Assembly (NCBI GenBank): GCA_003344405.1
Contig: NOWV01000066.1
Coordinates: 186,001-250,000 of the forward strand
Length of the DNA stretch: 64,000 bases
DNA from: Trichoplax sp. H2
Lineage: Eukaryota > Placozoa > Uniplacotomia > Trichoplacea
Reading direction: 5' to 3'
Shown: positions 23,757-35,050 of the stretch, in pieces
Layout of the letters: each line of letters starts with the position of its first letter
Position numbering within the stretch: position 1 is the stretch's first letter
Made by a program: the position numbers and the translations under genes
Notes under the pieces: model-generated
Told to the model about the DNA's origin: nothing
The model's database searches: none
The model's input: only the letters and a program-made list of their open reading frames with translations

Positions 23757-25679
23757 ATGGCCGTTGGTAAATGGATAGTTCGAACAGTTCTTGCATCTGT
23801 TTTTATTACTTTAGGTACAATTAAGATAGTCCCGTACGTTGGTAAAGATGTACACAAGCACATGGTAGGTAATATTAAAACTAGCTTACAGTACACTTCT
23901 CTGATAAGTTTGCACTACTATTACTATTGATAAGTAATCATGGCATATACACTATCAATAAAATATTATAAAATTGATGGTAAGGATAATTTGTTGCTAA
24001 CAGATTGAAAAGAATAGTTGATGACAACTATTTATGTCATTTCTACAATATAATCGTAGACAGACTGTTACAAATATGATGAAAATAAAAGGTAACATCA
24101 GATTAAACATTACCCTTAAACAGTTCATCTCCGAAGCTATTGCAATGAAAATAACTAAGCAACATAAACTTACCTTACAATAACATCGGCTAGAAAATTG
24201 AAAAATAAACGGATGATAGGTCCTCATCAATGGATACCGTCGTTAATATGCCAGTCCTCAATATTATTGAAATTCGGCTTTCACTAGTTAACGGCAGCTT
24301 CCTATTGCATCTACTTCATTTACACTGACAGATTAATATCCGAAAGAAATCAGTATTGAACCACAAAACTATGTCTTAGCAGATACTTACAAGTAAATAC
24401 ATAAGTTTCACAATAATTATAATAATTATTAAAGGACAATAATTTGGGCATCACTATATGCGTAAGTTGGATGCTAACTATCAAATGCGTATTAGATTTT
24501 CTTATATTGCTGAAAATTAAAAAGAGAGGTGAAGATATTGTATGATAGGACTAGAGTTTTGTTTAGTCCACTCTTATATAGCTATTTCTCTGATAAACTG
24601 GTCAATTCTTAAGTTCTATCCTAGCACTGCGTTTTAACAACTTTCTAATTAAAATGAAACAATGTGCGTTAATATGATCATGAATCGAGTAAAATTTTCA
24701 TAGCATGGCCCGTGGTTAAAAATATTGAATACAGTAAAATTATGATTCATTAACGTTATAAATACCCAAAGCTATAACTGTTACTGTATGCACTAACATG
24801 TTCTATCGTCTTAGTATACCATCATCTTAGTCATAACGCCAAAAGTAATTATCTTTGCCACTCATATAGGATAATGTTGCTTAATTGTACTCTACCATAT
24901 ACTAGATCATTTTTACTACTTGCTATATCTATTCATTACGTTATAACTCCCCGTTTTAATACATTTTAGAATCATTCTATATCTGAAACTGAAACACTTT
25001 AGTTTATAAATTGTTTAACTATCTGTAATTAATGGCCACTTACGTCCAAGAAATACGCCGTAATTCCGTAAAAATAATATACATTTATCCATTTACAGTA
25101 TACTAATAGCATTAATGAAATACAGAATTACGATAGCGTTGCATACTACTGTAAATGCAAAGTAAAAGCATCGTAGAATTCTGTTATCGATTAACTTTTG
25201 TCTTCACACGCATGTGATAATGCACTGAAGCCTGGATATTAGTAAATTTTATGAATATAGAATTGGAGTACATTTATCCATACACCATCTACTGTATACA
25301 GTAGTATGTCTATAACGCTTTTATAATAAATCTTCTAAATACTTATTTTTAGAGTCAGGAATTTATTAAATTTGCTTCCGTTTTTCCGCTGAAATATATT
25401 GGATTCACAATTGGAGCAAAACGCTATATGCAATTAACTGGAATATTAGAAGTTATTTGTGGCTCGCTTCTCATTTTTAGTTCAGGATCCTTACGAACTA
25501 TCTGCAGGTCCGCTTTGACGGTAACAATGGTTGCTGCTATATACACTTTGGGAGCTTTACGATATAATCCAGTCGAATTTATACCTGCAATCGTCTGTCT
25601 CAGCTTGCTGATTATTGATAGAAAATTGACTGATAATGATAGTAAGAGTATTAATACAAAAAAAGCTAAAATGGGTTAG
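23757..25679 (+). CDS. TMEM35/NACHO-like membrane protein, copy B
   Basis: Two exons: 23757-23864 (36 codons, donor GTAGGT) and 25353-25679 (after TTTTTAG), 144 residues. First helix residues 5-25 end in GTIKIVP, closer to vertebrate TMEM35 (GTIKLTP) than copy A, followed by GKDVHKHM. Exon 2 contains TGILEVICGSLLIFSSG, equivalent to the EVACG segment, then two more helices and a Lys/Asp-rich tail. The start MAVxKWxxRTxLA and the intron position (phase 0 after HM) are identical to copy A, 5 kb upstream on the same strand, so this is a tandem duplicate. The two proteins share only part of their residues, so the duplication is old. A weak TACAGTA motif sits near 23580. Confidence 0.82.
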
Positions 25680-27833
25680 ATTACATATATAAGCGAACAA
25701 TTTATGATATTCAGAATGGAAACAATGTCCTCGAGATTTAGCCATTAAACCTCCAAATTGTAAAATTTACAACGGCACTTGCTTTGCTAATTTATTACGT
25801 TTTACTAAAATTAATATATCAATTGCGAGTTACAACTTGCTAGAAATATTTAAAAATAACGGATTTTGTAAGACATTCTATTAATAATATAAAAAGTAAA
25901 TGCTTCCATAAAATCAATTTCTTACAGTCTACTTTAAGAGAAGCACAAATATGATTTGTATACCACAAGAAGCAATACGTTGATGTATCTGTAGGGAAGT
26001 GACGTTAAGTCATATTGATGCTGATATTAAGTTGTACGGATGTCTAATAAATTAGTAAATACATGATGATACGGTCAACTGGAGTGCGTGCTGTATTGGT
26101 GTAACAAAGTATAACAGTCCATGTTAAACTAGAACGTAACCTAATAGGGCGAGCTATTACAGCATCATATTTACTGTACGCTCGCGTATATAAATACTGT
26201 ATAAATAAGTATATACTATGACCCGTGCAGTATAGTATTAATAAAGATTAACTATACTGCTATTGCTTAGAAATAATTTGCTCACATCAGGGTTTACGAA
26301 GAAAAGAAATGTAGGTCTGATAATTTCCACTATATCCGTATTATCCCTTATTCCTTACGATGACCATTACGTAGTAAAACAGTCCTGCGTAAAATAGTAG
26401 CTATAGCTGTGAAAGACATTCGATTATTTCGTACAGCAGCATTACTATGCGAAGTGATAAAGAGTAAAAGAAATCGACCTGTTCCTATGCAGTATACGCA
26501 TAGAAACTGACTACATAAATTATACATTGTTATCGTTATCTCAGCCTACTTCAGTACTGATCTAATATCAGAAGACCAAAAAGTATTCTTGATGCAGTAT
26601 TATAATTATACTCTTCGAGCAATTAGAGGTATAAATTAAAGAGGCAAAAATCACTGCCACTATAAGTTGACAATTTATTTATTTTTTGTTGTTGTTGAGA
26701 ATGACTATAATAAAAAACAAAAGGAATCTGTACAAGAATTTTTCAAATCATTTATGTCTGATACCGAGTATAGCATAAAATGATTTATACATTATCATAT
26801 ATCTAAATAATGTTAAAATTTCTTTGTTGCATTACATCTTTGACATTGGTTTAAGCATCTGACTAGTAGAAGATGCTAACAATATATAAGTCTTTCAATC
26901 GTGATCAGTTAATTATATATTGGATATCTAACTGTATAAATATAAACGGTACACGTATACAATACATGAGAAAATATTGGAGCCAGCGCGTACCCCTTCA
27001 TTCTCTATGAAATAAGTGATTATCAGTATAGATGTCAATGTAGGAAGTAGATTGAGATCAGTAAATCATGATTGGAACAAGTTACTGATACTATTATCTT
27101 CATCAAGTGGTATTTATACAGGAACGGTCTATAATTTACAAAGCTTCAGAAACGTATCAAGGTCATAATCAAATAGAGCGGACATATTACCATCCTAACA
27201 ATAGATTCTTATCCACATTACCATGTATGTGCCTATTATTCTAAAACTGTTTTCTATACACGTCTAAATCAAAGTCAGTACTTGCTAACTACAGCCATTT
27301 CAATCCAACCTTAGGGTCTTTCTCAATGTACAATTTATCTCTTCGTAGGTAGATTTTACAATACTATGGCTCTAATTTAACATGCCTTAATTAACGCGAA
27401 GTTAAAAGAAAATCTATTTATATGCATTTTCTTCGTTGAAAATTCGGAGATTTGTACGTGTAATTTTTATACTTATTGCTTCATCAACTCAAATGTTTGT
27501 AAGTCAATACCAAAATTTGTATCCAGTTCAGTAGTTCAGATATAGATTTAGTCCATATGACGTTAAACATCACAGAATAAAAGTTATTAATTTGGATTTG
27601 CTTTAAAGTACCATTGTACGGATACCTTGAGATTAATTTAATGATTTCCCATGGAGAGTGAAGATAAGCGGAAGCGTCTATCAATAATGCCTGTCTGGAA
27701 TTTTTGAGTAATTTAGAGATAAGGTTTCGTGGTATAGCTGTCAAAATGTCACAGACAAGTACACAAAATAGATTAACGATAGCGAAGTAAGCTCAAGCGA
27801 CTTCCAAATCCTGTGCTACGACGCGACATAAAG
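25680..27833. other. Intergenic stretch
   Basis: About 2.1 kb with no recognised exon. A minus-strand open frame at 27484-27744 lacks an ATG and has no recognised motif; it may be the 3' flank of the RABL3-like gene. Confidence 0.5.
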
Positions 27834-30327
27834 CTAAATTCTACGATAACTTTTATGTATTACCTGACTAGTGGATCTTGGATTGCCTTGGTAGCATTTA
27901 TCTATTACCTACAGTAATCATTCATTACCATAATTTCATGTACGTAAGTAAGGCCCAGCAACAATATGGTCAAATTGGGGACATTCTAAGAGAAAATCCT
28001 AGAAGTCCCTCGTAAAACTAGTCAACTTAAAATAACCATCCATCTGTACAGTACCTTGTCGAAGTAAGACTTTAGTTTGCCCTGGATCTTGCGATCGGAT
28101 AGGAAACCCTTCACCTGGCTACAATCCTGTAAAGAGACATACGTAACAATGGTTACTGACAGCGTCCATGAAAGCTACAGTATACCTGTAATAAGACGAA
28201 AACTAACCAAGTTAATCGATTCTGCTCCAAATTCCGATGCTAATCCGGGTTTCGATCTTGACATCTCCTTATTAGATGCTACCTGATTCTAATTATAACA
28301 ACATATAATCAGTCGCACTATCATTACGACGGAACTTTCCCTAAAACTTCAAATTGGCGAGCAGAGATATTGAAAGGCATGATACTACAGTAGTAAAGAA
28401 GTTGTGTACTTTGAAAAGTACTTACTAATTTCGTGCCCACTAGTAAAATCGGGACATTACTAGTACCAGCAAACTGTTCAGGATCGTATTCTTTTGGGCT
28501 GGCGAATAAGTATATATATATTGTTGGATATAAGCGATATTCTCGGTTTAATAAGACGATGCATCATTGAATATTGCAATGAACATAAAATAAATAGTCA
28601 GAAAAAAATTGAATCTTGATGATATTTTTTACCCTTCTTTGATAGGACTTTTCATGCCTAGAATTACATGAAATACATTAAATGATTACATCAATTGTAA
28701 AAACTATACGCCATGACAACTATCCCTGCTAAGCAGGATTGATTCATAATTTTGACCGACAAGTTAGTATACTGTCTTTTCGGTTAGAGCAATTGTACCT
28801 CAAGAGCGCAAAATTTGTAGTGCTGGTTATTTTACCTGCAGATTCTCGACTTCCAAGAGCTTCTTGTAGCCATTTTCTTAAGTTCATTAATGATTTTCGA
28901 TTGGATAAGTCATGCACGAGAATGATACCTAAAAATAGACAATTGTTGTTGAATACTCCATTAAGATGTCCGCTAAAATGTAGGGCTAGTATGATATCGA
29001 GAAATCGGTAATTACTTGTCCGTTATTGATAAAATAAAGACAAGTGTATATGAATGTCTTTCACAGACAGTTTGACGTTTCAAATTGTAAAGTAAATCAG
29101 CGCAACCAGCCGCTTACCATGAATAACGTTATAGAATATCCCTCTACTAGCGGCATGACTCGATGATCCACCGACATCAAACAGTTCAAGGAAATACGGT
29201 TTATTCCCATGTCTATTATCGCCATACTCGTGAACCTAGTGTGTAGGAGATAACATTTGACACGTAAAACTTTTTAGTCCTGCGTCAAGGCATGAACAAG
29301 TTATTCTGTCATGATTTAAGCATGCAATCGATCGATATTGCAATTACCGTAACAACTACAAAAGCAACACACCAAATATGACGATAAAATGAAGACTTTT
29401 TTTATTAGAACAATAAGCCCGAAAAGAGGCAATATGTGTCCTGTCGTTCGATGCAGTTTTGTATCATCTCGATTGACAAAGAATAAAGCTCGATCATCAT
29501 CATTAGATTGGCGGACCCTATCTTCAAATAGGCTTTCCTACGAAGTGGGTTATACCCATCTGCATACGATTCTATCGTGTTTGTAGATTTGATTTTAATG
29601 GATTTAATTGGATGAAGTGATGTCGTAAAATATTTCAAGCAAACTGGAGTTGGCACTAGAGCTGATAGGAGATACTGTATGTTATTATCTACTGCACACT
29701 GGCATTCCCGCTACAGTAACTTCACAGTACCATTCCATTCCGACGAATTTTCATCTTGCAAAATATTTCTTATTGTAATCGACATTGAAGGTAGAGTTAT
29801 TGGTACACTTGTGCTAGCAGATATATTGCATATGATTTGCACTCACTTTTATACTACAAGTGAAAATAGATGGGTTCAACGACAGGTAATGGAGATCCAC
29901 TTTGTCTCACCTTTACATGAATAGAGCAACCAATAGTCCAATACGGATTGGACAAAAATTCTTGATGGCAAAGTAGATGTATCAAGGTCGTTTTCCCCAC
30001 TCCTAGAGATAGAAATAAGACAATTATTGTGAATGTTGAATAGTTTGAGCACCGATCATGTTGACCATGGATCTTTAGAATAGACTTGATGGTCAACAAT
30101 TCAAAGTCAAAATGACTGTGTCCATTAGCAAGTTACTTCATTGTACTGTATGTTTCAATAACACTATTTTATCTTGTCTTTTATTCGATCAATGGCTACA
30201 ACTACTTCGTATTAGTCATTATTTTAAGTGGTCGTCTAGACCATCTAATCCTATCATTCATATTGTGTAGCATCAAGTTCTGACCGGAATCACCCAAGAC
30301 TAAAATTCGAACTTTATCAACATCCAT
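27834..30327 (-). CDS. RABL3: RABL3-like small GTPase (about 210 aa, 8 exons)
   Basis: Exons: 30327-30285, 30002-29911, 29235-29118, 28928-28836, 28490-28426, 28282-28208, 28126-28055, 27908-27834. Phases are continuous. Residues 1-19 give MDVDKVRILVLGDSGVGKT (P-loop GDSGVGKT at 12-19). Next come HLLCHQEFLSNPYWTIGCS, the RABL3-specific switch I region, and ELFDVGGSSSHAASRGIFYN, with DVGG at 65-68 as switch II. IILVHDLSNRKSLMNLRKW and VPILLVGTKL follow, then SYFDKVIDK as the last helix. RABL3 lacks the usual prenylated tail, as here. The guanine motif reads TKLV rather than TKLD, so the Asp that normally reads guanine is absent in this model. The C terminus is uncertain: the open frame ends at TAG (27836-27834), while a shifted frame just after it resembles the human end (FGAGTLKSL versus FGSRLSLL). 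Divergent partner: the DNAJC30-like gene. Confidence 0.9.
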
Positions 30328-30419
30328 CTTGCAGTGGTGGCATCACTTCTACGCTTTGCTTTTTTTCTCAATCGCAAGCCAATAAAATGAAATTTGAAGA
30401 CGAGCTGCTAACGCTTATG

Positions 30420-30500
30420 TAGAGTAGAGTACAGTACTGCACTACTTTATACAGTACTATATACAGTGCTGTACAGCAGTAATCGAGTACAGTATTAACA
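30420..30500. promoter_or_regulatory. TACAGTAC motif cluster upstream of RABL3-like gene
   Basis: Repeated TACAGTACTG / ACAGTGCTGTACAG units 95-175 bp upstream of the ATG at 30327 (minus strand). Promoter role is inferred from recurrence at other genes. Confidence 0.4.
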
Positions 30501-30606
30501 GTACTAGAGACTGGAGCATAGAACCAAATCTTCGACAGGTGTATCTGCAATCCCTCAAGACCACAATGCTAATCGCTGGTAGCAATCAATACGGAAAAGA
30601 GGGAGA

Positions 30607-30960
30607 GCACTATCGCTCTTGACATTTTGGTGGAAAAACTACTGCAGTACTGCATGGCCAAGTTGGAACGTTGACCGATAATGAATATGATTGAATTCAA
30701 ATTTTGCAATTACTGTACAGCATCGCTATTGACATTTTGGTGGAAAAATTACTTCAGTACTGCATGGGCAAGTCGGAACGTTGACCGATAATTATTATGA
30801 CTGAATTTAAATTTTGCAATTACAGTATGTACACTTGTACTGTACAGTACAGCATAGCATCGCTATTGACATTTTGGTGGAAAAATTACTTCAGCACTGC
30901 ATGGGCAAGCTGGAACGTTGACCGATAATTATGATTGAATTCCAATTTTGCAATTACTAG
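30607..30960. repeat. Three-copy tandem repeat, about 115-135 bp unit
   Basis: Copies at about 30607-30718, 30719-30838 and 30857-30960. Shared blocks: ATCGCT(A/C)TTGACATTTTGG, TGGAAAAA, ACTGCATGG(C/G)CAAG, GGAACGTTGACCGATAAT and TTTTGCAATTAC. TACAGTAC motifs lie between copies 2 and 3. It occupies the shared 5' region of the divergent RABL3-like and DNAJC30-like genes. Confidence 0.85.
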
Positions 30961-31349
30961 TAGAGTAGAGGCGTAAATGAACTAGATCCATAGCTGGATA
31001 TTGGAGCGTGAGAGACGAAAGAGGTAGAAGAAAGCTTTCATCGCACTATCGCCATTTATGACAAGATCGTGCCTTGATAGAGACACTTGGGTTAAATTTT
31101 CCAAAAATTGGAACCTCTTAATGAAAAAAGTTCACGTTAAATGTCGTATGTGGGTGTCAGCGAAATGATCCTCACTTGCGATCATAGAATCATCAACGCA
31201 CCCTCGACAAGGACGATGGTTCTGGATAGGGAGCCAATCGGTTTATATATGTAGACTAAAATGACTCTAATTATGGGCACAACGAGGCGCAACCCTGCGC
31301 AGTGAGTGTGCACCAAGAATACAGTAGCAGTGTTACCGAGCCGTACCTG

Positions 31350-31617
31350 ACCGTACAGTACTCTACTGTGTACTGTATTTGTATACATTGAAATGAACTA
31401 TTGTACTGTACTGTACAGTGTACAGTGTACAGTAGCGGCTGGTTTTGTGCCACTCGCTACACTGTACACTGTACGTTTTGGACTATAGCGTACAATACAC
31501 TTGAATGACCAGAAAATTGATAAAATCCTCTACGTTCTTTTCCATTCAAGGTAGCTTTCCGTCCGTCTTTCTTTTCAGTACAGCACTGTACTGTACTGTT
31601 GCAGCATGGTACTGTAG
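31350..31617. promoter_or_regulatory. TACAGTAC motif clusters upstream of DNAJC30-like gene
   Basis: Two clusters: 31350-31440 (several overlapping GTACTGTAC / GTGTACAGTG units) and 31577-31617 (CAGTACAGCACTGTACTGTACTG), 60-330 bp upstream of the ATG at 31677. The densest such region in the 5' flank of an identified gene here. Confidence 0.45.
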
Positions 31618-31676
31618 CACGGGTTGCGACCATACGACCAGGTCTGACAAAATTGGGGAAATTAACCCGAAATAAA

Positions 31677-32318
31677 ATGGATAAAATAGTCTATCGAACT
31701 CGCATCTCCTCGGCTATTCTTGCTGTTGTGAATGGTTTAAGGGGACCCTTAACGAAAAGTGGTACGTACAAATCCAATGTAGCTTCAATATGCCGCATTT
31801 CTCTTCAACGATTATATTCAACAGAAATAATTAAAGCCAATCGTCCAAATTACTATTACGTGCTTGGTATATCGCCGAGCGCAACTCAAGCTGAGATCAA
31901 AGCTTCTTATTATCGCCTTTGCAAGAAATATCACCCTGACGTAATCGGTAGTAGCCTGGTAGATCATAATAAATTTACTGAAATTACTGAGGCGTATTCA
32001 GTTTTAGCTTCTGTCGAATTGCGTCGAAAGTATGACAGAAGTATGATGGTAGAACATGGGTATCCGGCACATTCTACACGTTCAAAAAACAATCCTCGAC
32101 CAACCATGCATTCTAGTAGTCGGTTTGATCGATCTCGTCGAGCTGACTATGCTAGCGCTTATACGTTGAAAAGAAACGATCAATCGCCACATGCGGCAAA
32201 AGAAGCTACGGATCGAATGAATCAAGTTGCAGCTGAAACGAGGGAACATCGGAGATCAATTTGGACGGTTATGCTACTAATTCTAATTTTGGCTCCTATA
32301 TTGACCCGTATCAGTTGA
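31677..32318 (+). CDS. DNAJC30: Mitochondrial DNAJC30-like J-domain protein (213 aa)
   Basis: Single exon. The first in-frame ATG is at 31677; the frame is open further upstream but without ATG. Residues 1-49 are basic and hydroxylated with few acids and end RLYST, as expected of a mitochondrial presequence. The J domain spans about 59-121 (NYYYVLGISPSATQAEIKAS start, HPD at 86-88, FTEITEAYSVL, LRRKYDR), closest to DNAJC30, whose core reads ATQAQIKAAYYR and LGSATLRRKYDR. Residues 195-210 form a C-terminal membrane helix (WTVMLLILILAPIL), also present in DNAJC30. DNAJC30 is a small inner-membrane-associated J protein linked to complex I repair and ATP synthase. The HPD tripeptide means it should stimulate an HSP70. 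Divergent from the RABL3-like gene, 1.35 kb between starts. Confidence 0.88.
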   Translation: MDKIVYRTRISSAILAVVNGLRGPLTKSGTYKSNVASICRISLQRLYSTEIIKANRPNYYYVLGISPSATQAEIKASYYRLCKKYHPDVIGSSLVDHNKFTEITEAYSVLASVELRRKYDRSMMVEHGYPAHSTRSKNNPRPTMHSSSRFDRSRRADYASAYTLKRNDQSPHAAKEATDRMNQVAAETREHRRSIWTVMLLILILAPILTRIS

Positions 32319-33835
32319 ATCAGATTGGATGAAAAATTACCAATGATTTGCTGACTTGACAAACTACAGTAGTTTATCACTTTGAAAAGTGATTCCTCAG
32401 TAACCTTGACCTAGCCTACACAGATATGTACAGTATTTTACAAGTTGAAGACTCGGATTCCTGCTATTATTAGAGTCATGACTGTTGTACTGTTAACACT
32501 ATACAGTACAGAAAGACAAGTTGACATTCCAATCAATATTACGCAAGATACCAATGAATGGAAAATTTCATTTCATCTTCTGACTTTTACTTTCCTGTCA
32601 CCAACCAGCTTTATGATAACATAACTTAAAGGTCAACTTCTACATATTCACAGTACTGTACTTTGTAAGCCGATGACTATTTTAGCTAGGTAAAACTAGA
32701 GAACTGATTTTATTGAATAATTTGCCGAGCTTCCCTACACTTCGCCTGCTGCTAGCCTTGGTCAATTATCCTGCAAAAATGATATAATCTAATCTATTAT
32801 ATAATTATCGATGTGTGGACATCTACTGACTAACTTCTACGATCTTCCTACTATTAGTCAGAATTACAGCCACAAGACTAGACTACATTACAAGAGCTTG
32901 TACTAATCAATTCCTGTAGCACATCATAACCAGTGATTCATAGTCACCATCTAAGAACGTTGGTTTTACTAAATTTAGTCAACTAAAATTTCACGGTAGT
33001 TTATACTAAGACATTTCTACAGAGCGGACCGTATAAATAAGCTATATTCTAGCTCAGGTAGTTTTTCATCATTACTACAAACGGACAATATACGTATATT
33101 TAAAAGATAAGAAACTGAACTTATCAGAGAAGTAAAACATCAATCTTTGCATTTAAAGAAACTATAGCAGTTGCCTTGAGCATCAAAAGTATATCGTAAA
33201 TATGCAATGTAATTAACGTACCGAATGAAAGCTTCCATCTTTTGTAAACTACTGGTACTGTATCTGGTGTACCATCGCTCATGCTGTAAATTGATCTGAT
33301 TAATTATGAATCAGTGATAAATTGTATAGTGAAGTAAAAAGTAAAAGTACAGTATAGTATGCAAAGTATAATGAGCGAGGATCTACTAGTATTTAATAAC
33401 TATTATTATAGTGCGCAATGATACTGATTACAGAGTATTCGCCAAGCATTCAATCAAGTATTTACGTGTAGTATATTACATTATCTTGCAATTCAGTTCC
33501 TAAACTGGTACACACGCTAAAGTTGAGCGATTGCTGCGAATATTTCAATTTCTATGCTATTACGTACAGAATCAAGCATACTGATGATTTTATTCTCGAT
33601 TTCACGCTTGTCACAAAGTGACTTTTATTAACTAATGCTTAGCTTATTTTCGTCCGATAACAAACTTGATATTTGTCCAAAATACCGTTATTTATGGCGT
33701 TATACATTCTTTTAAAGATAAATGCATAGTTTTATAATATTATCTCAATACTTATAATTAATTAATATTTACGGAAATTGACTTTTTTTTCAATAAAGTT
33801 TTGGATTTAGTTTTGTCTAAGAGAGTCTAATGTAG
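32319..33835. other. Intergenic stretch between convergent genes
   Basis: 1.5 kb with no exon recognised. A few single TACAGTA-type motifs (32420, 32500, 32650, 33350). Confidence 0.5.
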
Positions 33836-34174
33836 TTATTGCTCCCCTGATGATAGGAGATCGTCAGTATTTAGAGTCGTACAGTAAGTAGATATCGGGG
33901 AGGACAAACCGAACACTCGACTTAACTCTGATTTAACGCCATTCAAGGCCTTATTTCGACGTATTGACGAGTAGTAACTTTGTAAAACTGCCGGTATAGA
34001 GTTAGAATGAGCGTCTGACTGAGCAGGTAGATACCATGCATATGAAAGTGGACGATGATCGGCAGAACCAGTGTTTCCGTTATACATTACAAATGCTGTC
34101 AATGTATTTGAGGTAAAAAGTCGAAACGAATATGTCAAGCGACCGTGATAACGTAAAGTAAAAGGTGCAAGCAT
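33836..34174 (-). CDS. Small intronless ORF (112 aa), unidentified, possible mitochondrial presequence
   Basis: ATG at 34174, TAA at 33836. The N-terminal 30 residues (MLAPFTLRYHGRLTYSFRLF) are rich in Arg, Ser, Thr and hydrophobics and contain no acid, which is typical of a mitochondrial targeting signal. The rest is polar with no membrane segment or recognised motif. Support that it is a real gene: composition is protein-like and less AT-rich than its surroundings, it uses a true ATG, and a dense TACAGTAC cluster lies 144-175 bp upstream, as at identified genes. It could also be the first exon of a longer gene. Function unknown. Confidence 0.45.
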   Translation of the reverse strand: MLAPFTLRYHGRLTYSFRLFTSNTLTAFVMYNGNTGSADHRPLSYAWYLPAQSDAHSNSIPAVLQSYYSSIRRNKALNGVKSELSRVFGLSSPISTYCTTLNTDDLLSSGEQ

Positions 34175-34317
34175 AGCACGCGAAGTATCACGAACGAGGG
34201 ATCAACTAGTAATATGCGTATATAATTTTGTAATTATTAGCAGGAATTCGAAAGTGATTGATTATAATCCCCATCATCTCCTCCAGCACGAGTAAACGCT
34301 TCCAGTAGACAGCATTG

Positions 34318-34350
34318 TTTACAGTACTGTACAGTACAGTACAGTATATA
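34318..34350. promoter_or_regulatory. TACAGTAC motif cluster upstream of the small ORF
   Basis: Five overlapping units in about 30 bp, 145-175 bp upstream of the ATG at 34174. Confidence 0.4.
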
Positions 34351-34689
34351 ACTTCCAATAATTATCATTCATCTTATCATACTGTAATAAATTTCCAATT
34401 CCTGCTAATAACGTGCTTAGCGACTTTGGTCGGCAGTAAACATTTCAAATTTATTTTGTTGTGAGCAATACAGTCGTCCTGTTGTGGTCAATCGGCCCAA
34501 TTGCTAGAATTGACTTACGTAGGATTATCCGACTAATTTCGCTTTGATCACCGGGTATTTATCGAGCTATGAGGGAAAAGGACGAAATCAAAATTTGCCG
34601 GTGGTCATCCCTGGGGCTAGGGTTGGACTCCTCGTTCCTACAGTACATTGTACTATAGGATTACAGTGTAACATACTGTACACTGTGCT

Positions 34690-35050
34690 TGTACCAATCA
34701 AGTTTATGATCGAGATCACGTGAACTATTGATCAGTCAAATCGTGGAAACGGACTACTGTACTGTACTGTACACAGTACTGTACAGTACAGTACACTAGT
34801 GTACAGTGTACAGTGTTTCTTTGGTCATTTTCAAGCTACACCAATCAAGCTTATGATCGAGATCACGTGTACTATTGATCAGTCAAATCGTCGAAACGGA
34901 CTACTGTATTTCCTTGGTCATTTTAACTGCACTCCACCACTGGAATCGTACCCTACAGTACACCAATCAAGTTTATGATCGAGATCACGTGAACAATTGA
35001 TTGGTCAACGCGTCGTATTGGCTTGGTCATTTCAACTGCACTCCACAACT
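34690..35050. repeat. Three-copy direct repeat with conserved E-box
   Basis: Copies start near 34693, 34839 and 34961. Shared core: CCAATCAAG(T/C)TTATGATCGAG, ATCACGTG and A(C/A)TATTGATCAGTCAA, followed by TTGGTCATTT(T/C)AA and CTGCACTCCAC in copies 2 and 3. The palindromic E-box CACGTG is kept in all three copies. A dense GTACTGTAC / GTGTACAGTG run separates copies 1 and 2 (34755-34817). Confidence 0.85.

Noticed and set aside
27484-27744. 86-codon minus-strand frame downstream of the RABL3-like gene
   Set aside because: No ATG, not in phase with the last exon, no recognised motif. Could be 3' flanking sequence.
31271-31453. Overlapping minus-strand frames between the RABL3-like and DNAJC30-like genes
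   Set aside because: They consist of translated TACAGTAC repeats (YCTVQY, CTVRY patterns) and have no homologous look.
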